From the NCBI GenBank assembly GCA_023433305.1, contig JAEZCZ010000052.1:1-17650 (forward strand): a stretch of 17,650 nucleotides of DNA, read 5' to 3'. The notes below the pieces were generated by a model that was not told where the DNA came from, did no database searches, and was given only the letters and a program-made list of their open reading frames with translations. The stretch is from Pseudomonadota bacterium (lineage in GTDB: Bacteria; Pseudomonadota; Alphaproteobacteria; Sphingomonadales; Sphingomonadaceae). The position numbers and the translations under genes were made by a program. Shown here piece after piece: positions 1-8,585 of the stretch; the first letter of the stretch is position 1; each line of letters starts with the position of its first letter.

Positions 1-2
1 AA

Positions 3-782
3 CTGGCCCTGCCGCGCCCGCCCGCCGGCCTGCTCGATTCCGGCCCCGCCGCTCGTTCGATGCAGCGCGTCGGCACCGTGCTCGACCGCGCCCGCGCGCA
101 GCAGTGCCTGACGATGGCGATCTACTATGAAGCGGCCAGCGAGCCCGACGCCGGCCAGCGCGCGGTTGCGCAAGTCGTGCTCAACCGCGTCGCCCACCCG
201 ACCTATCCGGACACCGTCTGCGGGGTGGTGTTCCAGGGGTCGGAGCGGGCGACCGGCTGCCAGTTCAGCTTCACTTGCGACGGCTCGCTGGCGCGCAAAC
301 CCGCCAAGATGTGGTGGGACCGCGCCGCCTCGGTGGCGCGGGCCGCGCTCGCCGGCGGGGTCTATGCGCCGGTCGGGCTCGCGACCCATTATCACACCGT
401 GCAAGTCCATCCCTACTGGGCCGACAGTCTCGACCACGTCGGCACGATCGGCGCGCACCGGTTCTATCGCTGGCGCGGCGCCGCAGGCCGATCGCTCGCC
501 TTCAGCGACAGTTATCGCGGCGGCGAGCCCATCGCCGCCCCCGCGCCGCGCCGAGCCGAGCCGGCACCCGCGTTCGACCCGATCGAGCTGGCGCGCGCCT
601 ACGAGGCCGCCCACGAGGTCGTCGTCGCGGTCGAGGCCGCGCCGGTCCGCCCCGCGCCGGCCTACGCGAGCGAGATCGAGGCGCGCGGCGGCGACGGCCT
701 GTTCCGCGCCCATGCGTCGCCGGCCATCGGCCAGGTCCGCGAGGAATATGCGCGCAGCGGCCAGTGGTTGCGCCAGCCCTGA
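3..782 (+). CDS. Cell wall hydrolase, SleB-like (5' partial)
   Basis: The frame is open from the left edge, so the true start and any signal peptide lie outside the window; the ATG at 60 is internal or a late alternative. The protein carries the hydrolase core of the SleB / Hydrolase_2 family: a YYEA segment with the likely catalytic glutamate, then an AVAQVVLNRV helix, a VCGVVFQGS stretch, a CQFSFTCDG cysteine pair and a late THYHT / HPYWA region. Such enzymes cut peptidoglycan, probably as lytic transglycosylases, in the periplasm or at the wall. After about residue 150 (from the ATG at 60) comes an Ala/Pro/Glu-rich tail that looks disordered. The next gene begins about 106 bases downstream on the same strand. 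Family assignment is firm; exact specificity and the true N-terminus are unknown. Confidence 0.88.
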   Translation: MALPRPPAGLLDSGPAARSMQRVGTVLDRARAQQCLTMAIYYEAASEPDAGQRAVAQVVLNRVAHPTYPDTVCGVVFQGSERATGCQFSFTCDGSLARKPAKMWWDRAASVARAALAGGVYAPVGLATHYHTVQVHPYWADSLDHVGTIGAHRFYRWRGAAGRSLAFSDSYRGGEPIAAPAPRRAEPAPAFDPIELARAYEAAHEVVVAVEAAPVRPAPAYASEIEARGGDGLFRAHASPAIGQVREEYARSGQWLRQP

Positions 783-888
783 CTTCGCGGGCCGGTTAAC
801 CTCGGTCAACGGCTTGGAAACCATGCGGGCAAACCTTCGCTTAGCCGCGCGAGGCTATCGTCGCGGGCCAACTCGCTCGGACGTCCGC

Positions 889-1200
889 ATGCCCATTCGC
901 TTCGCTGCCCCTCCTTATGCCCTGGCCCCGCGGCTGAGCCCGCGGGAGATCGGTGCGGCGTGCGGGATGCCGGCGAACGACAACGGCGGCGCGCGGACCA
1001 GCGACGCGATGCTTCACGCCGCGCTGCGCCATTTCGCCGAGCATGGCCTTGCCGCGGCCCAGCGCGCGCGCAAGCAGGCCGAGGCGGCGGCGCATGCCGG
1101 CGACCGCCAGGGTTACGAATGGTGGCTCGAAATCTGCCGTGCGCTCGACCGCCGCATGGCGAACGAGCTCGGCTCCGCTTTTACCGGCGAACTCGGCTGA
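889..1200 (+). CDS. Conserved hypothetical protein, about 103 aa
   Basis: Small soluble protein starting MPIRFAAPPYA, with an internal MPANDNGG motif (ATG at 967) and a helical C-terminal half (ALRHFAEHGLAAAQRARKQ, then GYEWWLEICRALDRRMA). The HFAEHG and YEWWLEICRALDRR segments resemble a small protein of unknown function that I associate with sphingomonads; this is from memory, not a search. In-frame ATGs exist at 823, 889 and 967. I prefer 889 because the conserved-looking RLSPREIGAACG stretch before MPANDN is kept, but there is no strong ribosome site to decide it. A much longer open frame running back through the hydrolase gene is a GC-driven shadow. No function can be assigned. No signal peptide or membrane segment is visible. 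Confidence 0.72.
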   Translation: MPIRFAAPPYALAPRLSPREIGAACGMPANDNGGARTSDAMLHAALRHFAEHGLAAAQRARKQAEAAAHAGDRQGYEWWLEICRALDRRMANELGSAFTGELG

Positions 1201-1216
1201 GGCCGCCGCGCGATGG

Positions 1217-1235
1217 GGTTAGGCGCGCCTTAACC
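1217..1235. repeat. Palindrome around AGGCGCGCCT, flanked by GGTT / AACC
   Basis: A perfect 10-base palindrome (AGGCGCGCCT, 1221-1230) is extended by GGTT on the left and AACC on the right with one extra T, giving a near-perfect 19-base inverted repeat. It lies just after the stop of the 103-aa gene and before the GGDEF-EAL gene. It could be a weak terminator without a T tract or a protein-binding site. Confidence 0.4.
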
Positions 1236-1260
1236 ACTCGGTGACGTCTTCGCTCTAGAC

Positions 1261-1278
1261 CTTCCCCAATTGGGGGAG
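1261..1278 (+). promoter_or_regulatory. Hairpin containing the candidate ribosome site of the GGDEF-EAL gene
   Basis: Bases 1261-1267 (CTTCCCC) pair with 1272-1278 (GGGGGAG) across an AATT loop, giving a 7-bp stem with one G-U pair. The right arm GGGGGAG is an excellent Shine-Dalgarno match, placed 7 bases before an in-frame ATT at 1286. If the long form of the downstream protein is real, this hairpin would hide its ribosome site. The fold is read by eye from the sequence; regulation is inference. Confidence 0.4.
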
Positions 1279-1345
1279 TGGGGTCATTCCGGACCTGGGC
1301 GACATCTTCGAAGGGTACTTCGCGGGCGGCGATCGCGACGAGCGG

Positions 1346-3232
1346 GTGCGCCGCAAGCTGGTCGCGACGCTCTACAGCCAGCCCGTCAGCCTGATCGCAG
1401 GCGCGGTCGCGGGGATCGCCTGCACCGCCACCGCCATGATCTTCAGCAACAATCGCGCGATCGACCTCGCCGGCGCGCTGCTCGTCATCGTCGCTCTGGT
1501 GCGAACGGTGTTGGCGTTGTGGCTGGCCCGCGACGCCGAACGGCGCGACGCGCGCGTCCTCGAAATCGCCTACCAGGCGGGCGCCTTCGCCTATGCCCTG
1601 CTGGCGGGGCTGGTCGCGGCGCTGGCGACCTACCACGCCGCCGACCAGGCCATCCAGACGCTCGTCGTGGCCTATGCGCTCGTCTACGGCGTCGGCATTT
1701 CCACGCGCAACGCCGGCCGCCCGCTGATCGCGATAGGCCAGTTGCTGCTCGCCACGCTGCCCATTCTCGTCGTCGGGCCGCTCGTCGGCGGGCCGGTGTT
1801 CCTCGTGCTGTCGGGGATGATGGTGCTGATGATCCTCGCGGTCGTCTCGATCACCTTCAACATGTTCCGCACCTTGCGCGACCAGATCGTCGCGGCCGAG
1901 GCGAGCGCGCAGATGGCCGAGCAGATGCGCGAGCTCGCGCGGGCCGATCCCGTCACCGGTCTCCTGAATCGCAGCGGCCTCGCCGCCGACGCGCACGACG
2001 TGCTCGCGCGGCTCCCTGATAACCGCAAGCTGGCGCTGTTGTGGATCGACCTCGACCGCTTCAAGGAAATCAACGACAGCCTCGGCCACCCTGTCGGCGA
2101 CCGGATGCTCGCCGCCATCGCCGCCCGCCTCGCCGCAGCCGCCCCCGCCGGCGCGGCGCTGTCACGGTTCGGTGGCGACGAGTTCATCGTGGTGGCCGAG
2201 GTCGCCGACCGCGAGGAATGCGAACGCCTGGCGCAAACGCTCGCCCATTCGATCTCGCGCCCGGTTCGCATCGATGGGCACCGCATCGACAGCGCCGCGT
2301 CGATGGGTGTCGCGCTGCTGCCCGATCACGGCCCGGACATCGACGCGGTCATGCAGGGCGCCGATCTCGCGCTCTACCACGCCAAGGTGCGCGGCAAGAA
2401 CCAGGTCTGCTTCTTCGACAACACCATGACGCGCGAGCTGGTGCGTCGGAAGGAAATCGAGGCCGAGCTGCGCGCGGCCATCCGGCGCGACGAGCTGTCG
2501 ATCTTCTTCCAGCCGATCGTCGACCTCGAAACCGGGCGCATCCGCAGCTTCGAGGCACTGGTGCGCTGGTTCCACCCCGAGAAGGGCGAACTGCGCCCCG
2601 ACGAGTTCATCCCGGTGGCCGAGCAGACCGGCGTGATCATCACGCTCGGCAACTGGATCACCGCGCAGGCCGCGAAAGCCTGCGCCGGCTGGCCCGAGGA
2701 CGTGACGATAGCGGTCAATCTCTCGCCGGTGCAGATCCGCGCTCCCGGCGCCGCGCTCGGCATTCTCGCCGCGCTACGCGAAGCCGGGCTCGACCCGCGC
2801 CGGATGGAGCTCGAGGTGACCGAGAGCCTGTTCGTCGACGACGACGCCAATACCGCACGCTTCATCGAAGAGCTCGCCGCCGAGGGCGTCCGCTTCGCGC
2901 TCGACGATTTCGGCACCGGCTATTCCTCGCTCGGTTACATCAACAAGTTCCCGTTCCGGAAGATCAAGGTCGACCGCAGCTTCGTTTCCGGGCCGAACAT
3001 CGGCAAGAAGAGCGATGCCATCATCCGCGCCGTCGCCGAGATGGGCGCGACGCTCGACATGGACATCGTCGCCGAAGGCCTCGAGACGATCGAGCAGGTC
3101 GAGGCCGTGCGCAACGCCGGGTGCACGCTCGGCCAGGGTTACTACTTCAGCCGCGCCGTGCCCGACTATCTCGCCGCGATGCTGCTCGCCCAGGAACGCG
3201 AGCTCGGCCACGGCAGGCGCATGGCCGGCTGA
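1346..3232 (+). CDS. Membrane-bound bifunctional diguanylate cyclase / phosphodiesterase (GGDEF-EAL)
   Basis: Predicted to make cyclic di-GMP with the GGDEF domain and hydrolyse it with the EAL domain at the inner membrane. Numbered from the GTG at 1346: about six hydrophobic segments (roughly 14-33, 41-60, 77-95, 102-118, 127-146, 152-172), a short helical linker, a GGDEF domain from DPVTGLLNR at 201 with an intact GGDEF at 276-280, then an EAL domain with EAL at 403-405, NLSP, ELEVTES, DDFGTGYSS from 520, KVDRSF, AEGLET and QGYYFS. These signature residues are all present, so both activities are possible. No RxxD inhibitory site is seen at the usual place before GGDEF. The membrane part is a sensor of unknown ligand. 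The frame is open upstream to 1259, and 20 protein-like residues precede the GTG, so translation may begin at a non-standard codon (ATT at 1286 or CTG at 1295). The GTG is the conservative choice. Confidence 0.93.
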   Translation: MRRKLVATLYSQPVSLIAGAVAGIACTATAMIFSNNRAIDLAGALLVIVALVRTVLALWLARDAERRDARVLEIAYQAGAFAYALLAGLVAALATYHAADQAIQTLVVAYALVYGVGISTRNAGRPLIAIGQLLLATLPILVVGPLVGGPVFLVLSGMMVLMILAVVSITFNMFRTLRDQIVAAEASAQMAEQMRELARADPVTGLLNRSGLAADAHDVLARLPDNRKLALLWIDLDRFKEINDSLGHPVGDRMLAAIAARLAAAAPAGAALSRFGGDEFIVVAEVADREECERLAQTLAHSISRPVRIDGHRIDSAASMGVALLPDHGPDIDAVMQGADLALYHAKVRGKNQVCFFDNTMTRELVRRKEIEAELRAAIRRDELSIFFQPIVDLETGRIRSFEALVRWFHPEKGELRPDEFIPVAEQTGVIITLGNWITAQAAKACAGWPEDVTIAVNLSPVQIRAPGAALGILAALREAGLDPRRMELEVTESLFVDDDANTARFIEELAAEGVRFALDDFGTGYSSLGYINKFPFRKIKVDRSFVSGPNIGKKSDAIIRAVAEMGATLDMDIVAEGLETIEQVEAVRNAGCTLGQGYYFSRAVPDYLAAMLLAQERELGHGRRMAG

Positions 3233-3285
3233 CGCAGCAACAGCGGACCGGGCCGCACGAACCCATTGCTGGCGATGCCTACAAT

Positions 3286-3314
3286 CGTCACCCTGAACTC
3301 GTTTCAGCGTCCAT
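3286..3314. repeat. Short dispersed-repeat-like palindrome
   Basis: The segment reads CGTCACCCTGAACTCG followed by TTTCAGCGTCCAT, with CTGAA (3293-3297) pairing with TTCAG (3303-3307). This resembles a short intergenic repeat that I associate with sphingomonad genomes (a CACCCTGAAC...TTTCAG pattern). It is the only copy in this window, so family membership is from memory. Confidence 0.4.
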
Positions 3315-3443
3315 CTTTCGGTTCCTGTGCACCATCGATAGCTGGCCCACGTCGGCGCGTCGCCCCGCCATCGCCGAAAGTCCCGTCGCGGCAGATTTCA
3401 GGACGCCGAATTTTCGGACAAAGTCAAAGCGTTCAGGCCACTA

Positions 3444-3466
3444 TCGCTATTGCGAACTGATAGCGA
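3444..3466. promoter_or_regulatory. Inverted repeat upstream of mdh, possible operator
   Basis: TCGCTAT (3444-3450) and ATAGCGA (3460-3466) are perfect 7-base inverted arms with a 9-base spacer, about 160 bases before the mdh start. The surrounding stretch is AT-richer than the coding sequence on either side. It could be a regulator-binding site for the TCA operon; no known operator consensus was recognised. Confidence 0.3.
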
Positions 3467-3622
3467 AGATACTGGCAGTTCCGGACCTTTTCGCGGTTGC
3501 AATACGCATGACCCGGGCCTAGGGCCGGCCGCGTCACGGGCGCCTCCTCTTGCGGGACGCGGGGATCGCGCCGGATTCGCCATTGGACGCGCCCGCGCTG
3601 GTTGAAGGACACGGCTGACTCC

Positions 3623-4585
3623 ATGGCTCGCAACAAGATCGCGCTCGTCGGCGCAGGCATGATCGGCGGAACGCTCGCCCACCTCGCGGCGATGAAGGAA
3701 CTGGGCGACATCGTCGTGTTCGACGTCGTCGAAGGCATGCCCGCCGGCAAGGCGCTCGACCTGTCGCAGGCCGGCCCGGTCGAGGGCTTCGACAGCAAGC
3801 TCAAGGGCACCAACGACTACGCCGACATCGCCGGCGCCGACGTGATCATCGTCACCGCCGGCGTCGCCCGCAAGCCGGGCATGAGCCGCGACGATCTGCT
3901 CGGCATCAACCTCAAGGTCATGGCCGCGGTCGGCGCGGGCATCAAGGCGAACGCGCCCGATGCTTTCGTGATCTGCATCACCAACCCGCTAGATGCGATG
4001 GTCTGGGCGCTGCGCGAATATTCTGGCCTGCCCCACAACAAGGTCGTCGGCATGGCGGGCGTGCTCGACAGCGCGCGCTTCCGCCACTTCCTCGCCGAGG
4101 AGTTCGACGTCTCGGCGCAGGACGTCACCGCGTTCGTGCTCGGCGGCCACGGCGACACGATGGTCCCGGTGATCGAGTACTCGACCGTCGCCGGCATCCC
4201 GGTGCCCGATCTCATCAAGATGGGCTGGTCCACCCAGGACAAGATCGACGCGATCGTCGACCGCACCCGCAAGGGCGGCGGCGAGATCGTCGGCTTGCTC
4301 GGCACCGGCTCGGCCTACTATGCCCCCGCCACCAGCGCGATCGCGATGGCCGAGAGCTACCTCAAGGACAAGAAGCGCCTTCTCCCCTGCGCCGCGCACC
4401 TGACCGGCCAGTACGGCGTCGACGATCTCTACGTCGGCGTGCCGGTGGTGATCGGCGCTAACGGCGTCGAGCGGATCGTCGAGATCGAGCTCAACGAAGG
4501 CGCCAAGGCGAACTTCGACAAGTCGGTCGACGCGGTCAAGGAACTGCTGGTCGCGTGCAAGGGCATCGATCCGAGTCTCGCCTGA
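3623..4585 (+). CDS. mdh: Malate dehydrogenase (NAD-dependent, LDH-like type)
   Basis: Converts malate and NAD to oxaloacetate and NADH in the TCA cycle, in the cytoplasm. The 320-residue product has the Rossmann nucleotide motif GAGMIG (G10, G12, G15) and the NAD-selecting D34 at the end of the second strand. The mobile-loop arginines are R83 and R89 (RKPGMSR), the catalytic pair is around D149/R152 (VLDSARFRHF), and the proton-accepting H176 lies in GGHGDTMVPV. Two substrate arginines in place of a Gln-containing loop mark malate rather than lactate specificity. Length fits the alphaproteobacterial LDH-like MDH group. The ATG at 3623 gives the expected MARNKIALVGAG start; a TTG at 3602 would add seven residues and is less likely. 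It is the first gene of the operon, and its TGA overlaps the next ATG by one base. Confidence 0.97.
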   Translation: MARNKIALVGAGMIGGTLAHLAAMKELGDIVVFDVVEGMPAGKALDLSQAGPVEGFDSKLKGTNDYADIAGADVIIVTAGVARKPGMSRDDLLGINLKVMAAVGAGIKANAPDAFVICITNPLDAMVWALREYSGLPHNKVVGMAGVLDSARFRHFLAEEFDVSAQDVTAFVLGGHGDTMVPVIEYSTVAGIPVPDLIKMGWSTQDKIDAIVDRTRKGGGEIVGLLGTGSAYYAPATSAIAMAESYLKDKKRLLPCAAHLTGQYGVDDLYVGVPVVIGANGVERIVEIELNEGAKANFDKSVDAVKELLVACKGIDPSLA

Positions 4586-4832
4586 TGTTCGATCGCGGCC
4601 GCGCCAGACTCAGATATCGTATCGCTCAGGCGATGACGATTTACGGGCTTATCGCGCTCGCGGGAGCGGTTCCGCTGTTTATTTTGACGTGGGGCCGGCC
4701 CGACGGGTCTTGGGCGTTGATCTACTTTCTCTCGGGTCTGGTCGGGCTCGCGGGAGCGACAGCACTTGGCGCGCTAAATCTGATCTACATTCGCCGAAGC
4801 GCGGGCAGCCTCCAATCTTCCAGGGACGTTAA

Positions 4833-4836
<4 letters not shown>
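4585..4836 (+). CDS. Small two-helix membrane protein inside the mdh-sucD operon
   Basis: Not recognised. It is an 83-residue protein with a basic N-terminus (MFDRGRARLRYRIAQAM), two hydrophobic segments (about 17-35 and 43-69) separated by a short polar loop (WGRPDGSW), and a charged tail ending SSRDVK. By the positive-inside rule both ends should face the cytoplasm. Its ATG overlaps the mdh stop by one base and its TGA overlaps the sucD ATG (ATGA), so all three are very likely translated in a coupled way. Wobble positions hold visibly more A/T than the flanking enzymes, as is common for membrane or newer genes. A role next to TCA enzymes is unknown; anchoring or a purely positional passenger are both possible. 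A start at 4555 inside mdh is unlikely. Confidence 0.8.
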
Positions 4837-5723
<887 letters not shown>

Positions 5724-5749
5724 GCCTCCTTCGCTTTGACGAGGTAATC

Positions 5750-8545
5750 ATGGGTAACCAGGCGCAGAACTTCATCCCGGAGCTGACGGCTCCGGAAGGG
5801 CCGCAACCCGGCCCGAGCTGGCAGAACGCCCGCTGGCCGCTCGACGACGGCGGCGACCTCACGCAGGCGCTCGATCCGACGGCGATGAAGCTCGCAGTCA
5901 AGGACGCGTCCGCCAAGGCCGGCAAGCCGGTCGACGAGGACGCGATCGAACGCGCCGCGGCGGATTCGATCCGCGCGATGATGCTGGTGCGCACCTATCG
6001 CGTGCGCGGCCACCTCGCCGCCGATCTCGACCCGCTCGGCCTCACCCAGCACGAGCTGCCCGACGACATGAAGCTCGACTGGCACGGCTTCTCGGGCGAG
6101 GCGCTCGACCGCGAGGTCTATGTCGGCGGCACGCTTGGGCTCGACTGGGTCACCCCGCGCGAGCTCGTCACGATCCTGCGCAAGAACTACTGCGGCCACG
6201 TCGGCCTCGAATACATGCACATCGCCGACGTCGACGAGCGCCGCTTCCTGCAGGAACGCATCGAAGGTCCGGACAAGGTCATCCAGTTCACGCCCGAGGG
6301 CAAGAAGGCGATCCTGGCCGCGGTGATCCGCGGCGAGGAGTACGAGAAGTTCCTCGGCAAGAAGTACGTTGGCACAAAGCGCTTCGGGCTCGACGGCGGT
6401 GAATCGATGATCCCCGCGCTCGAGGCGGTCATCAAGTACGGCGGCCAGCTCGGCGTGCGCGAGATCATCTACGGCATGGCCCACCGAGGCCGGCTCAACG
6501 TGCTCGCGAACGTGATGGCGAAGCCCTACCGCGTGATCTTCCACGAATTCTCCGGCGGAACCGCCAACCCGCAGGACGTCGGCGGCTCGGGCGACGTGAA
6601 GTACCACCTCGGCACCAGCACCGACCGCGAGTTCGACGGGATCAAGGTGCACATGAGCCTGGTCCCGAACCCCAGCCACCTCGAGGCGGTCGACCCGATC
6701 GTCCTCGGCAAGACCCGCGCCCAGCAGGCGATCCGCGACGATCTTTCGGCGCACGAGCAGGTCCTGCCGGTGCTGATCCACGGCGACGCCGCGTTTGCCG
6801 GCCAGGGCATCGTCTGGGAGTGCCTCGGCTTCTCGGGGGTGCGCGGCTACAACACCGGCGGCTGCCTGCATTTCGTCATCAACAACCAGATCGGCTTCAC
6901 CACGAGCCCGCAGTTCGCGCGCTCGAGCCCCTATCCCTCGGACGTCGCCAAGGGCGTCCAGGCGCCGATCCTCCACGTCAACGGCGACGATCCCGAGGCC
7001 GTGACTTTCGCCTGCAAGCTGGCGATCGAGTACCGCCAGAAGTTCAAGCGCGACATCGTCATCGACATGTGGTGCTACCGCCGCTTCGGCCACAACGAAG
7101 GCGACGAGCCGAGCTTCACCCAGCCGCTGATGTACCAGGCCATCCGCCAGCATCCGCGCGTCAGCGATCTCTACGCCGCCCGGCTCATGGCCGAGGGCGT
7201 GATCGACGATCAGGCCGCGCCGCACTTGCGCGACGAGTTCGAGGCGCTGCTCAACGGCGAGTTCGAGGCGGGCAAGACTTACGAGGCCAACGAGGCGGAC
7301 TGGTTTGCCGGGCGCTGGACCGGGCTCAACAAGCCCGCCGATCCGGAGACCGCGCGTCGCAACGTCGATACCGCGATCGATCGCAAGCTGTTCGACAGCC
7401 TCGGCCGCGTGCTCACCGCCGTCCCTGAGGATCTCGCGATCCACAAGACGCTCGGCCGCGTGATCGAAGCCAAGCGCCAGATGTTCGAAAGCGGCGAAGG
7501 CTTCGACTGGGCCACCGCCGAGGCGCTCGCCTTCGGCAGCCTCGTGACCGAAGGCTTCGGCGTCCGCCTGTCGGGCCAGGATTCGGGCCGCGGCACGTTC
7601 AGTCAGCGCCACGCGATCTGGGTCGACCAGCAGACCGAGCGCAAGTTCATTCCGCTCACCCAGCTCCCGCACGGCAAGTTCGAGGTCTACGACAGCCCGC
7701 TTTCCGAATACGGCGTGCTCGGCTTCGAATACGGCTTCGCCAGCGCCGACCCGAAGACGCTGGTGTGCTGGGAGGCGCAGTTCGGCGATTTCGCCAACGG
7801 CGCGCAGATCATCATCGATCAGTACATCGCTGCCGCCGAGGCCAAGTGGCTGCGCGCCAACGGCCTCGTCCTGCTGCTCCCGCACGGTTTCGAAGGCCAG
7901 GGGCCGGAGCACTCGTCCGCCCGGCTCGAGCGGTTCCTGCAGCTTTGCGCGCAGGACAACCTCCAGGTCTGCAACATCACCAGCCCGGCGAACTACTTCC
8001 ACGTCCTGCGCCGGCAGATGAAGCGGCCGTTCCGCAAGCCGCTGGTGATCATGACGCCAAAGTCGCTGCTGCGCCACCCGATGGCCAAGAGCAGCGCCGA
8101 CGAGTTCGTCAACACCAGCCACTTCAAGCGCATCCTCTCCGATCGCATGGAGATCGCCGACGAGAAGATCCGCCGCCTCGTGCTCTGCAGCGGCAAGGTC
8201 GCCTACGACCTGATGGAAGCGCGCGAGAAGGAACGGATGGACGACGTCTCGATCGTCCGGCTCGAGCAGCTCTATCCGTTCCCCGGCGAGCCGCTCGCGG
8301 TGCGCCTCAAGGGCATGAAGAACCTGCAGGAAGTCGTCTGGTGCCAGGAAGAGCCGAAGAACAACGGCGCCTGGTTCTTCGTCGAAGCCCGCATCGAAGC
8401 CGCGCTGCGCGAAGCCGGGCACGAGACGATGCGCCCGGTCTATGCCGGCCGCGACCCCGCCGCTTCGCCCGCCACCGGCCTCGCCAGCCGGCACAAGGAG
8501 CAGCAGGAAGCGTTGGTGGCTGAGGCCTTGGGATTGAAATCTTGA
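5750..8545 (+). CDS. sucA: 2-oxoglutarate dehydrogenase E1 component
   Basis: Thiamine diphosphate-dependent E1 of the 2-oxoglutarate dehydrogenase complex; it decarboxylates 2-oxoglutarate and passes the succinyl group to the lipoyl arm of E2. The 931-residue product has VRTYRVRGHLAADLDPLG, the substrate/cofactor histidine region MAHRGRLNVL (H245), KYHLGTS, NPSHLEAVDP, the cofactor motif from GDAAFAGQG (345) through NNQIGFTT, RFGHNEGDEP (G447 onward) and a transketolase-like C-terminal half with HGFEGQGPEHSSARLER. The start at 5750 follows GAGG (5741-5744) 5 bases upstream and lies 26 bases after sucD; the frame remains open further back into sucD but that is not coding. The first 40 residues are Pro-rich and lack the usual helical E2-binding segment of E1o proteins. 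Confidence 0.97.
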   Translation: MGNQAQNFIPELTAPEGPQPGPSWQNARWPLDDGGDLTQALDPTAMKLAVKDASAKAGKPVDEDAIERAAADSIRAMMLVRTYRVRGHLAADLDPLGLTQHELPDDMKLDWHGFSGEALDREVYVGGTLGLDWVTPRELVTILRKNYCGHVGLEYMHIADVDERRFLQERIEGPDKVIQFTPEGKKAILAAVIRGEEYEKFLGKKYVGTKRFGLDGGESMIPALEAVIKYGGQLGVREIIYGMAHRGRLNVLANVMAKPYRVIFHEFSGGTANPQDVGGSGDVKYHLGTSTDREFDGIKVHMSLVPNPSHLEAVDPIVLGKTRAQQAIRDDLSAHEQVLPVLIHGDAAFAGQGIVWECLGFSGVRGYNTGGCLHFVINNQIGFTTSPQFARSSPYPSDVAKGVQAPILHVNGDDPEAVTFACKLAIEYRQKFKRDIVIDMWCYRRFGHNEGDEPSFTQPLMYQAIRQHPRVSDLYAARLMAEGVIDDQAAPHLRDEFEALLNGEFEAGKTYEANEADWFAGRWTGLNKPADPETARRNVDTAIDRKLFDSLGRVLTAVPEDLAIHKTLGRVIEAKRQMFESGEGFDWATAEALAFGSLVTEGFGVRLSGQDSGRGTFSQRHAIWVDQQTERKFIPLTQLPHGKFEVYDSPLSEYGVLGFEYGFASADPKTLVCWEAQFGDFANGAQIIIDQYIAAAEAKWLRANGLVLLLPHGFEGQGPEHSSARLERFLQLCAQDNLQVCNITSPANYFHVLRRQMKRPFRKPLVIMTPKSLLRHPMAKSSADEFVNTSHFKRILSDRMEIADEKIRRLVLCSGKVAYDLMEAREKERMDDVSIVRLEQLYPFPGEPLAVRLKGMKNLQEVVWCQEEPKNNGAWFFVEARIEAALREAGHETMRPVYAGRDPAASPATGLASRHKEQQEALVAEALGLKS

Positions 8546-8585
8546 GCGGACACTATCCGCCCGCGATCGTTGGGGATGAGTTGTA

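Larger units (their letters stand above)
3233..3622. other. Intergenic region upstream of mdh, 390 bases, no gene seen
   Basis: No convincing coding frame was found. The region holds a repeat-like palindrome near 3286-3314, an inverted repeat at 3444-3466 and the presumed promoter and leader of the mdh operon. A GAAGGA at 3604-3609 is the best ribosome site for mdh, somewhat far (13 bases) from the ATG. I could not place a -35/-10 pair with confidence. Confidence 0.6.

Noticed and set aside
127..888. Plus-strand open frame running through the wall-hydrolase gene into the 103-aa gene
   Set aside because: The part over the hydrolase gene is an Arg/Ser/Pro-rich shadow; only the region after 889 looks like protein.
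1181..2089. 302-codon minus-strand frame opposite the GGDEF-EAL membrane region
   Set aside because: Antisense to clear transmembrane helices and the GGDEF domain; no motif and charged mirror-frame composition.
3497..3525. Possible promoter with TTGCAA and TAGGGC boxes upstream of mdh
   Set aside because: The -10-like box is too weak to support a call; no start-site evidence.
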